Part shown: positions 37,625-59,249 of the stretch, in pieces | How the letters are laid out: each line of letters opens with the position of its first letter | How positions within the stretch are numbered: position 1 is the stretch's first letter | DNA from: Pipra filicauda | Lineage: Eukaryota; Chordata; Aves; Passeriformes; Pipridae | Length of the DNA stretch: 64,000 nt | Reading direction: 5' to 3' | Assembly (NCBI RefSeq): GCF_003945595.2 | Contig: NW_024104532.1 | Span: 2,541,501 to 2,605,500, forward strand | The notes under the pieces: generated by a model | Database searches by the model: none | Told to the model about the DNA's origin: nothing | The model's input: the letters and a program-made list of their open reading frames with translations, nothing else | Program-made: the position numbers and the translations under genes

Positions 37625-40600
37625 TCATTGGCTCCGGGTGCACTGGGATGCGGGTGAGAGGTGTGTGGTGTAGCAGTGGGTGCAGACACGCACAGGTTTG
37701 GTGTGGCTGTAGTGCGGCAGTGCTGCAGCATGCGGTGAGCAGCGGGCACAGAAGATCTGCAGGAGAGGGCCAGAGGGGGGCTGAGCAGAGGCAGGTCCCT
37801 CAGGGACCCCACACACCCCAGCTCAGCCCCATCCTACCTTCCCACAGCTGCGGCAGTGGTGCCGGCGGCGCAGCAGGGTGAAGGGCGAGCGGCAGGCAGA
37901 GCACTGGCTGCACGTGCTGTCGGGCACCCACTCAGGCAGGCGGTGAGTGCCTGCTGGGCAAAACATATTAGTAAAACCCGCCTGTGCCAGCCCCCCTCAA
38001 AGCCAGACCCCCTCTGGCAGAATGGGGGCAGGATCAGCCCCAGCCTCACACCTGCCCCAGAGCCATGGCACCTGGGCAGCCCCTTACCTGCCCTCCAGAG
38101 CCCGGCAGCCTCTGTGGGGCTGGAGCACAGTGGGCAGTCAGCCACACGAGGAGCATCTGCCACACAGGAGTCATCATCCTTCTTTCCTGCAGGGACAAGC
38201 ACTATGGTGGAACAGCCAAACCAGGCACAGGCAGTATGGCCACGTCCTCCCCATGCCTGGGGCTGTGGCCTTGTCTCACCAGGGACGGGCACTGGGCAGG
38301 GCAGAGGAACAATCTCTCACTCTCTGGGGATTACTCACGGCTGGCACTGGGCTCCTCCAAGGGCTCCGCCTGCGAGGCCACAATCTTGAAGACCGTTTTC
38401 AAGATGCTGCGCATGTCACTGGCAAAGTTGGTCTGGAGCTGATCGGCAACCCCTGCACCAGAAGGGTGGGGGGTCAGGGTGCTGGGGAGCTCAGGGTCCT
38501 GGGGGGTCTCGAGGGTCACTCACCAGAGATGCAGACAAAGAGGGTGTGCAGCATGTCCTTGGTGCTGCTGTACCGGCAGCGCAGCTCTGAGCAGCGGGCA
38601 CCCGGGGTGGCACCTATCCCTGGGCTGCTCCCGGGGATCTGGGGGCTGCACGGAGGGGAGGTGACAGTTACCCTAGGGGTAGTGTGAAATGTCCTGTCCC
38701 AGTGGACAGGGATCTGCCATCTCGGCCCCGCTTCCTGCCCACCACACACCCCCACTGCCAGTCGGTGCCTGGGTTGTCGACAGCCCCAGAGGGTCCCAGT
38801 AGCGTCGTGCAGGTGAGGGCTGGTGGTGTGGCACAAGGGATCTCCAGGAGAGCAGAGGGAGCAGGGGGGTCCTCTCTGGGCACAGCTGCTCCCCACACTG
38901 GGGTGATGTCCGGACCACAGGGATCCTCTGGTTCAGCTGTGCACAGGCTCCTCTCCAGCAGGCAGAGCTCCTCCACTGACAGCACCCGCAGCAGCTCCCT
39001 GAGGCAAGGGGACGGCATCGACCCCATGTCATGGCCCCCCTGCTGCCCCATGGCCCCACCCAATGCCCCCCACTGCATACCTGATCTTCTTCAGGAGGTT
39101 GTAGAAGGGGCTGAAGACCCGGGACATCTCCTCGGGGCTCCGCTCCAGGCTGAGGGGACCCTCGGGGTAGATGAGGAGGCCGCTGTGAGGGGACAGAGCT
39201 CAACTTACATGAGGGATTGCCCAGGACCCCAGTTCCCCATGGGGAGAAGGGGCTGGTACAGGGCAGGGAACATCCCCCCCTTCTCCAGGGGCTGCACCCA
39301 CCTGATAATGGCCAAGCGAGGGATGGTGAACATCAGCAGCGGTTCATAGCCATCGATCATCTCCTGGGTCAGGTAGCCCAGGCGCAGGGCTCTGGGGACA
39401 CACACACCCCCTTACAGTGGGGCTGAGCCTCAGGACACTGCCCACCCTTGGGGCTGGGGTCCCTGCTACCCTGACCTGATGTGCAGTGCCCTTCACTCAC
39501 CTCTCCACCGTCTCACAGAACAGCACAATGATCTCCTGCTGCCTGTAGATCTCCTCGGGAGACTTCACTGCCACCAGCGAGGACACATAGCTGGAGAGAT
39601 GCAGGGAGTGTGAGGCCCCTCCAGTCCTGGCACAGGCCCCCAGCACCCCAGCCCTGGCCCCCACCTCAGCTCGAACTCTGCAAAGAGCCGGTCGAACTGG
39701 ATAAGCACAGCCCGGACGGGCTCCGGGTAGGAATTGGGCTGGCTCAGGCTCTGCTCCCGTAGCACCGTCCGCACCAGCTCCAGGCTGCACAGCAGGTTCC
39801 TGGCCTGGGGCCGCAGCTGTGCCCTGTCCGCCTCCTCCACCTCTGGGAAGGTCCCAGCCAGGAGACACTGCTAGGACAGGGACCATCAGGAGCCAGCACC
39901 CGGGGGGGGCAGTGCAGCCCCTAAACCCAGGGTCAGCTGGTAGTGGGGGGCCTATTGCCCCCCAGCCTCAGAGAACCAGACCTCCCAGACAGCATCCCTG
40001 GGCTCACCTCAGCAGCAAACAGCATGTGGTTCCCCAAGTTGTCCACCAAGAGCTCCTCGGGGAACTTGACCAGGTAGTCCCGGCTGTGCCGCTGCGTGGG
40101 GATGCACTCCTCCATGATCCGCTCCAGGATGGCCAGCAGGTGAGCCTGGGGAGGGCATGGATGTCACCCATGGTGTCCCAGGGGACCAAGTCACACCAGG
40201 GTCCTGGCTGTCCCTGTACCTGACTGAGGTGGAGCTGGTTGAGGAGCACCAGGTACTGCTGCGGGTCCAGTTCGGCATCCAGCCCGTTGATCTCGGCCAC
40301 CACCGCTGTCACCCTCTCATCGGCAAAGAAGAATTGGGAAAGCAGGCGAGGGTCGGAGCGCTGCGGGAAGAGCACAGAGGGGTGATGGCAGGAGCACCCT
40401 GTGTGCTGGGCCAGAAGGATCCCAAATCCCACAAGCGAAGCAGGGATGTTTGGGGCCCATGGATCCACAAACATCCACTAGGGCAGGTACGTGGGACCCT
40501 CCCACAGCAGCTCTGACTCCTCCCGGGGAGAGCCGCCTTCCCCACCCACCCGTGCCTCAGTTTCCCCGGGGGGCAGAGCAGGACGAACAAGTTCGGCCGC

Positions 40601-40853
40601 ATCCTGGCAGCGCGGGCACGGATCCGTGCATGGCTGTAAACACCGGGAAAGGTCCGCGGGAGTCCCCCAGCTTCCTCCTCCCGCTCCACCCCGAGGGACC
40701 CTCGCCACCCTCCCCTGCGCCCGGGACCGGCGGAGCTCCCGGACGGGGGCTCCGCCGGTCCCGGGCGCAGGGGAGGGTGGCCGGCCCCGGTGCCACCCTC
40801 CCCGGTCTCACCTTGGGTCGGCGGAGCCACCGGCGGAGGACAGCGGGCAGCAT
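37625..40853 (-). CDS. LST2/ZFYVE28-like FYVE-domain protein, probable ohnologue of ZFYVE28
   Basis: Thirteen exons on the - strand: 40812-40853, 40220-40360, 40008-40145, 39665-39870, 39501-39590, 39302-39391, 39081-39182, 38672-38998, 38524-38645, 38339-38452, 38088-38186, 37838-37950, 37625-37756. All phases close to 571 residues. The N-terminal LST2 region is clear: [85 protein letters not shown] middle block, [19 protein letters not shown], is nearly identical to ZFYVE28. The C-terminal FYVE finger has [15 protein letters not shown] and RVCTHC, the three PI3P-binding signatures. LST2 proteins are endosomal PI3P binders that promote EGF-receptor degradation unless monoubiquitinated. Much shorter than ZFYVE28 (about 890 residues) because the long disordered middle is nearly absent. 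Function here is inferred from the family. Confidence 0.92.
40704..40781. repeat. Near-perfect 78-nt inverted repeat (hairpin)
   Basis: Arms 40704-40736 and 40749-40781 are perfect reverse complements over 33 bp. The 12-nt centre pairs further (738-741 with 744-747; one T-G mismatch at 737/748), leaving a 2-nt loop. It sits 31 bp past the donor of exon 1 of the LST2-like gene, inside its first intron. A 12-nt piece of the outer arm occurs a third time at 40792-40803. Confidence 0.95.
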
Positions 40854-41190
40854 GGCGCGTCCCGTGGCTCTGCCGCCGCCCGGCTCCCCGCGCCCGCCGC
40901 TCGCCGACGGGGCGGGTCGGTACCGGGCACCGCCCGTGGGGGCGGATCGGAGCGGTGTCCGCCCAGTGCCGGCACCGGGACGAGCCCGTCCGCGCCTCGA
41001 CGGACCGGTTCTCTGTGATGGGAAGGGTGAGGGTGCGTCTCCCGTGGGGCGGGATGGGTTTCACCGCCGGCTCCACTTCCTGGTCACGGTTCCTAGCTCC
41101 AATCCCCGGCTGCATCCCCGGTTATCCCGTCCCGGTTCCCCTTTTCCCGCAGCCCAACCTTCAGGAGACAGAGATACCCCAGAGATTCCC
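40854..41190 (-). promoter_or_regulatory. GC-rich upstream region of the LST2-like gene
   Basis: CpG-rich DNA immediately upstream of the ATG with repeated GGGGCGG motifs and no TATA box. Promoter role is inferred from position and composition. Confidence 0.5.
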
Positions 41191-41786
41191 TGAATGATGG
41201 GGGGCACCAGGGGAGGCACCCGCAGACACCTTTACTGTGCAGGACATGGAGTGTGGAGCAGGGGGATGCAGTGGGAAGTGAATAAAGCAGCCCCTCGGCG
41301 GGAGAAGAAGGCGCCGAGTGGCCAAGGAAGGGTTCCGGGGGTGCTTGGGGTGCTGGGAACAGCAATCCCACCCTGGCTGTGCCAGAGGAGGTGTCTGCTC
41401 CAGACCTGGCACTGCTGGCCACAGGATGTGGGTGCCGATAATTCAGGTGGCTGAAAGCCTAATGGGGTGGATTCATGGGTAAAAAATTCGCGGAGGACGG
41501 TTGGATAAACACGGCAGCACCTCCTCGGCTTGAGGAAGTCCCTGAGTCACGGCAGCCCCGCGGTGCCCAGGCTGTGCTGGACAGGTGCATGTGTAGGACT
41601 AGCCCTAGTGTTGAGGGGCCAGTGTTCCTCACAGGCTCCAGGTCTAATTTCAGCCAGGCAGTGTATCCTGGCTCCTGTGACTGTGGCTGTGTCCTGTGTC
41701 CTTGTGTGCTCAGCGAGCCTGGAGCCCTGCCTGTCCCTCAGCTGCCAGCAGATTTGGGCAGCACAATATAAGAAGGACATAAAGCT
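41191..41786. other. Intergenic DNA
   Basis: No gene recognised. One AATAAA on + (41281-41286) has no associated exon. Composition drops in G+C toward the CR1 pair. Confidence 0.55.
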
Positions 41787-42160
41787 ATGAGAGGGTGTCC
41801 AAAGGAGGCTGCAGGGATGGTGAAGGGTCTAGAGGGGAAGCCGTATGAGGAGCAACTGAGGTCTGTTCAGCCTGGAGAAGAGGAGACTTAGGTCAGACCT
41901 CACAGGGGTCTGCAGCTTCCTCACAAGGGGCAGTGGAGGGGCAGCTCCAATCTCTGCTCTCTGTGACCAGTGAGAAGACCCGAGGGAACAGCTGGAGCTA
42001 TGTCAGGGGAGGTTTAAGTTGGATATTAGGAAAAGGTTCTTCAACCCAAGGATGGCTGGGCACTGGAATAGGCTCCCTAGCGAAATGATAGCAGCAAACC
42101 TGCCAGAGTTCAAGGAGCTCTCAGACACAATGCTCTCAGACACATGGTGGGATTTTTGGG
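41787..42160 (+). mobile_element. CR1 LINE fragment, sense
   Basis: Contains CR1 core phrases in order: 'GGTGAAGGGTCTAGAGGGGA', 'TATGAGGAGCAACTGAGGTC', CAGCCTGGAGAAGAGGAGAC, 'GTTGGATATTAGGAAAAGGT' and 'CTGGAATAGGCTCCCTAGCG'. The 3' terminus is lost. Confidence 0.85.
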
Positions 42161-42180
42161 GGGGTTCTGTGCAGGGTCAG

Positions 42181-42425
42181 GAATCATAGAATCATAGAAT
42201 GGTTTGAGTTGGAAGAGACCTTAAAGATCATCTTGTTCCATCTTCCTGTTTAGGGCAGGGACACCCTTCACTATACCAGGTTGCTCCAAGCCCTGTCCAA
42301 CCTGGCCTTGGACACTTCCAGGGATGGGGCAGCCACAGCTTCTCTGGGCAACCTGTGCCAGTGTCTCACCACCCTCACAGGGAACAATTTTTTCCCAATA
42401 TCTGATCTAAACCCCCTCGCTTTCC
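42181..42425 (-). mobile_element. CR1 LINE 3' end, antisense
   Basis: Starts with the doubled terminus ATCATAGAATCATAGAATGG, then 'GAGTTGGAAGAGACCTTAAA', CCAGGTTGCTCCAAGCCCTG and GGATGGGGCAGCCACAGC. It meets the sense CR1 piece tail to tail about 20 bp away. Confidence 0.92.
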
Positions 42426-42439
42426 ATGTGGACCCAAGG

Positions 42440-42685
42440 AGTTGCACTCCGATGATCCAGCCCGGGATGCGATCCCGCTCCACGCTCACTGGCGCCCTTT
42501 AGGACCCGGGGGACCCGCTGCCGCCGCTCCCCCCGGCCGCCAGGGGGCGCAGCGCTGCCCTCTCGCAAGATGGCGGCGGCGGCTTCACCTCACCGAGCGC
42601 TTCCCCCCTCCCTCCTTCCCGCGGGCAGGGGCCGGACGGGCCGCGCCGCCATATTGGCTGTTGTCCTGGCTGCGGCGGGCTCGCC
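42440..42685 (+). promoter_or_regulatory. FAM193B: FAM193B CpG-island promoter with paired YY1 motifs
   Basis: AAGATGGCGGC at 42568-42578 and the inverted form GCCGCCATATT at 42645-42655 match the YY1 consensus. The first type of site commonly marks TATA-less start sites. G+C rises sharply from 42490. Confidence 0.65.

Positions 42686-42689
<4 letters not shown>
42570..42689 (+). other. Upstream ORF overlapping the FAM193B start codon (ATGA)
   Basis: The ATG inside the first YY1 motif opens a 39-codon frame whose TGA (42687-42689) overlaps the FAM193B ATG (42686-42688) in an ATGA arrangement. Presence in mRNA depends on the unmapped start site. Confidence 0.5.
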
Positions 42690-50024
<7,335 letters not shown>

Positions 50025-50264
50025 GGTGCGGGGGGGCCGACCCTCCCACCCACGGCCACTCGCCTCTCCTCACTGTGCCCCCCGCCTCACCTCGGTGGAG
50101 TCCCCTCCTCCGCGGGGGGCCCCGGTGCTCTCCTGTCCCGCGGGGGCCCCCGGGGCTCCCTCCATCCTCCTGCCCCATCCCCGCGGGGTGACCCCGGCCG
50201 TCCCGTCCCCCTCTCTGTGGGCACGCGGCTACCCCGTGCCGCGGGGAAGGACCGTGCTGGACCC

Positions 50265-50270
50265 AATAAA
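50265..50270 (+). terminator. FAM193B: Polyadenylation signal, FAM193B
   Basis: AATAAA in 'ACCCAATAAAGAACTTTTTA', 241 nt past the stop codon, followed by a T-rich stretch. The DDX41 start codon is only about 220 bp further on. Confidence 0.9.
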
Positions 50271-50299
50271 GAACTTTTTAATTTTTTATTTTATTTAAA

Positions 50300-50490
50300 T
50301 ACCGCTGTCTGCTGCTTTCTGCCGCGCCGGGGGCGGGAGGGATGTAGCGCGCGTGCTGCACAAGTTTGGCCGCCGCGGGGCCCCGTCGGGCCGGGTCGCG
50401 TCTCCCGCGCTGTGGCGCGTTCCCCCGCGTTGCTAGGCGACGGCGCTGCACGTGTGACGTCACTTCCTCGATCGGTTCCGGGAAGGCGCC
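50300..50490 (+). promoter_or_regulatory. DDX41: DDX41 promoter, CpG-rich, with adjacent E-box and CRE
   Basis: CACGTG (50449-50454) directly abuts a full CRE TGACGTCA (50455-50462), followed by an ETS-like ACTTCC and TTCCGGGAA (50476-50484). GTTGCTAGGCGAC just upstream (50429-50441) resembles half of an RFX X-box. The block ends 6 bp before the ATG. Confidence 0.65.
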
Positions 50491-55443
<4,953 letters not shown>

Positions 55444-56159
55444 CCTGGGGAGTGTGCTGTCCCACAATCCCCCCCTGCCACAGACCTGGGCTTCTTTTCA
55501 GCCCAGCGGCGTCTCTTACACTCCTGTGGCCCCTTTTCCATGCTTTTGGCCACTGGGACTGTTGCCAGCTCAGCCTGACGAAGCTCCTGCCCCAGGAGGA
55601 AATGTGTGGAGCTGTGCTGCAACAGCCCATTACATCAGCAGCAGCTTGTTGGGCAAGCAGGTAGCGGTGCCTAAGGGCAAGAGGAACCCCAGGTGGGGCA
55701 ACTTGTCTGTGGCCAGCTGCCTGCTGCCCCTGCCAGCCCCCTGCAGTGGCAGCACCAGGGTCTTACATTGCTCCTCTTCAGAGCTCCTCAATTTCTCCGT
55801 ATCTGCCCCCCTTACCTGGATTTGTCCATCCTCAGTGGGTGGCTGTTCCTGTATCCCCAGACTTGCTGGGATGCAGCCGGGGTGAGGCGGCGCGTGCTGC
55901 ACTCACATTGGGCGCTCCCAGAGCTGCTTCCTGTGCTCTGCCCCCGCGTTCTGCCCCACTGCCCTGCAAGGGGGAGGGCGGGCACACGGACACCTCCTGT
56001 GGCCCAGCCTCTGCCCCCCATCCCACACCCCAAAAAGGGGAAGTCGCTGTGAGAAGGAAGTCTGCCTCATGCCCTTCCTTCGGCTGCAGCAGTCACATTT
56101 TCTCCGCTGCGGGTAGCCCAAATCCCTGGTCCTTGCGCTGGCCAGGGTGTACTGGGGCC
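55444..56159 (+). other. DDX41 3' UTR and DOK3 upstream interval
   Basis: No AATAAA or ATTAAA was found between the DDX41 stop and the DOK3 start. The interval must hold both the end of DDX41 (or part of a longer 3' UTR) and the DOK3 promoter. GC is moderate and there is no CpG island, consistent with a tissue-restricted DOK3 promoter. Confidence 0.6.
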
Positions 56160-59121
56160 ATGGAGAGACCAGTGAAGGATGGGATCCTCTATGTGCAGCA
56201 CTGCAAATTTGGAAAGGTAAAGGGTGAATTTGGGGCTTGTAGAGGGTTTGCCCTGATCTGGTGACGCCAGCCCTGAGGCCAGGTCCTCAGCAGCCTGGGA
56301 AGGGGGGACTGGAGTCAGACCCCTCAGAACTGCTCTGGGGAGAACTTTCCCTTCCAGAGGGGGAGCCCTGGGCCCTGCAGGCCCAGGAGTGGGCCTCTTC
56401 CTGCGGCCGAGGGGACTCATCCATGCGGGCACACACTTGGGCTCACCGCTGCAAAGGGTCCCTCTTCTCGCTTGGTCACCGCGCGAGTTGCCGTTGGAAC
56501 AATAAACGTGTTACTGCAGCACAGTTCCAGTGTGTGTGTGGGAGCCCCAGGGTAGCACGTGGGATGTGGTCCTGTGCCCAGCTCTCCATCCGCCTGGCCC
56601 GGGGGCCAGCAGCATCCATGGGACACCCTCATGGCTTGGGCTGCTCCCCTGAACCCTCGGGGTGGGCACTGAGAGCTGTAGCCCTTGGGGCAGGGTACAG
56701 GTGACATGGTGGGAGTCCCTGGGGTTGGGCCAACTCCAGGCAACTGTTGCGTGTTGGCAAAGAAGGTCCTGCTGTCACACTGGCCGTGCCATGGCGGGGT
56801 CCCATGGGGGTCTCAGTTGATGTATGGGGCTGCAGTCACTCTCTGACCTCCCTGCTATGTGAGAGCCAAGCCCTGGAAGCGCAGCAGGTAGCTGGACCCA
56901 TGTGCGTCGGACCAGTGCCTTACCGTGTAGGAGACAGGCGGGCTGGGGGCGGTGGGTATTTTGGGTGTTTGGCTGCATCTGGTTCCTTCAGGGCGGAGGC
57001 TCTGCTGCACTTTTGAAGCGCATGGGGACACGCGCCCCCGCTATCCCATGACAGGCTGGGAAGGTGCTGGTGCTGCAGAGGCTCCCCTGGGAGGAAGCTG
57101 GCTGCTCAGCAGATGTGAGGCTGCCAGCAGGAGCCCCAGTAGCTCAAAATGGCTTTAATTTGCATCAGGGTCTGTCCTGAGAACAGCTCGAGCTCAGCTG
57201 CAGCGGTGGCAGGCCAGCACTTGCAGCAGGGAACAAAGAGCACGACCTGGTGCTCAGGGAGCCAGGAGTGAGCATGACTCACCCAGCAAGCCATGCCAAG
57301 CCTGCCTGGGGCAAGGCCTCCTTCGACCCAGCTTTAGGACTGCCCTGCCTCACAGTTTGGGGGTCCGTACTGTCCCCAGCTCTCCAAGATCTCCCACAGC
57401 ACCTGGCGGGTGCAGGCTGGGACCCCTCCTGCCCCATACAGCTCCTTCCAAGCGCTGCTGGCCCCACATGGAGTGCAGCACTACCAGGATGCAGCAGGCA
57501 TCCTTGCTGACCCGTTTTTTCCCTGCCTGTGCCCCTCCTGTGCCTTAGAGGTCCTGGAGGAAGATGCGAGCCCAGCTGTTTGCTGCCAGCCCCTCCGGTG
57601 TGGCCCGCATGGAGAAGTTCGACGTGCGGGATGATGGCACAGCCCCGGAGAAGATGCCTCTGCAGCGCTGTGCCCGCCGGGTAATCCGCCTCTCAGACTG
57701 TGTCTCTGTGGGCCCAGCAGGCACAGAGAGCTGCCCCAAAGCCACCTCCGCCTTCTACCTCACCACCACGGAGAAGAGCTATGTGCTGGCGGCTGAGCAG
57801 CGGGATGAGTGGATTGCCCAGCTCTGCCAGCTGGCCTTCCAGGTACTGCAGGGTCTGGCCGAGGCAGGAGCCCTTATGTTGCTCCTGCTCAGGTGAACTG
57901 GGGGGCTCCAGGGCCAGCAGGGAGCTCGTGCTCCTCGCTGTCCAGACCATGCTCACGTTCCTCTGTTTCAGGGTGCAAAAGAGACGGTGCCAAGTAGTGC
58001 CAGGACCCAGCTCAGCCCCTCTGTCCCCATGGAGGAGAACTCCCTCTACTCTTCCTGGCAGGACTGTACGTGCAGGGGTGCGGGATAGGGCTGGTGTGGG
58101 GTCCGGTTCAGCTCTGCAGTGCTGACCCCTGCCTTGTTCTGCTCCTGCAGTGACCGAATACCTGGTGCTGGTGGTCCAGACGGATGCATCCACCCGCTGT
58201 GGCCTGCACGGGCAGTACCTGCTCTCAGCCCTTCCCCAGAGCCTGACACTGAAGGACCTGCAGTCCCGTCAGCCCCTGCTTACCTGGCCCTACCCCTTCC
58301 TCCGCAAGTTTGGCCAGGATCAGGTGAGTCCCCTGCTCCCTCCTTAGGGCTGCTGGCTCCCCAGGGTGGGTGCCAGCCCCTCACTCTCTCCTCTGGCCCT
58401 GCAGGCTGTCTTCTCATTCGAGGCTGGTCGCCGCAGTGACTCTGGCGAGGGCACCTTCACCTTCAGCACCCCGCGGGCCCCTGAGCTCTGCCGAGCTGTG
58501 GCTGCTGCCATTGCCTGCCAGCAGCAGGGCAAGGACACCCCGGACCCCAGGCTCTTCTGTGTCCCAGACCCTCAGCTGTCTGCACAGGGCCTTGAACCCC
58601 AACCCTGGGGCCCTGGGACAGAGGACCCCCAGCCCAGCCCAGCCCTGGGGGGGGCACAGCCTGCCTCCAATGCCTCTGCCAGCCTCCTCTGCTTCACCCC
58701 GCCAGAGCCAGAGGGCTCGTGCCCCATCGTCTATGCCTCCATCGTCCGGGGCCACCAGCCCCTCTTCGTGCCAGGGCAGCCGGGCTCTTGTGAGCCCTGG
58801 GCCGCAGGGAAGCCGCTCCCTGAGCACCTCTACGAGAACATCTTCACCGCAGAACAGCTTCCAGTTGGGACACAGGAAGAGGAGGAGGAAGGGCAGTGGG
58901 AGCTGGGGTGCCGACAGGCCCCCGAGGGCCACAGCAGCGAGGGGGGACCCCTCTATGACAACCGGGCTGCCCTGGCACAGCCCCCCGGTGCCGCGGGCTG
59001 GGGGCGCGGGGGGCAGGAGCCACTGCTGGGGCGCTCCAGGCACAAGCCTCATAGCACCCTCCGGGCTAAGCTGGTGCGGCTGCTGAGCCGAGAGAGCGCC
59101 GGGGCGCGGGACTGGGCCTGA
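56160..59121 (+). CDS. DOK3: DOK3, docking adaptor with PH and PTB (IRS-type) domains
   Basis: Adaptor of immune-cell signalling: it restrains BCR and other receptor pathways by recruiting SHIP1 and GRB2. Exons: 56160-56216, 57549-57842, 57972-58065, 58151-58323, 58405-59121; 444 residues (human isoforms about 440-496). PH domain from KDGILYVQHCKFGK through SWRKMRAQLFAASPSGVARME to EWIAQLCQLAF. PTB domain from EYLVLVVQTDASTRC through WPYPFLRKFG and FSFEAGRRSDSGEGTFTF to APELCRAVAAAIA. The C-terminal tail holds tyrosine motifs PIVYASIV, LYENI (a pYxN type GRB2 site) and LYDNR. Exon 1 encodes only 19 residues and sits 1.3 kb upstream of exon 2; its match to the family N terminus supports it. 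Ends KLVRLLSRES like human DOK3. Confidence 0.94.
56217..57548 (+). other. DOK3: DOK3 intron 1, contains an AATAAA that may serve DDX41
   Basis: No exon recognised. AATAAA at 56501-56506, followed by a GTGTGTGTG run (56530-56538), looks like a functional poly(A) signal although it lies within the DOK3 transcription unit. Confidence 0.6.
56501..56506 (+). terminator. Polyadenylation signal in DOK3 intron 1 (possibly DDX41 distal site)
   Basis: Canonical hexamer with a GU-rich downstream element about 25 nt later. First canonical signal found after the DDX41 stop codon, 1.06 kb away. Confidence 0.5.
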
Positions 59122-59142
59122 TGCGGTCGGTACCGTTCGGTC

Positions 59143-59148
59143 AATAAA
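59143..59148 (+). terminator. DOK3: Polyadenylation signal, DOK3
   Basis: AATAAA in 'CGGTCAATAAAGGCCC', 21 nt past the stop codon, so the 3' UTR is only about 40 nt. Confidence 0.9.
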
Positions 59149-59181
59149 GGCCCTGCCCGGACCCGGCTCCGCCGCTGCTGC

Positions 59182-59204
59182 GGGGGGGGGGGGGGGGGGG
59201 GGGG
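59182..59204. repeat. Uninterrupted 23-G tract
   Basis: Twenty-three consecutive G between the DOK3 poly(A) signal and the PDLIM7 promoter. G-quadruplex forming in principle; its exact length is unreliable in sequencing. Confidence 0.9.
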
Positions 59205-59249
59205 CAGCTCTCGCCTCTCCGCCAGGGGGCGCCGCCGTGCCCGCCCTGC

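Noticed and set aside
37625..40853. Reading the FYVE gene as ZFYVE28 itself
   Set aside because: Its neighbours are MXD3 and FAM193B rather than MXD4 and FAM193A, it is about 320 residues shorter, and many N-terminal positions differ from ZFYVE28.
41281..41286. AATAAA on the plus strand as the end of another gene
   Set aside because: No plus-strand exon with family features lies upstream between the FYVE gene promoter and this point.
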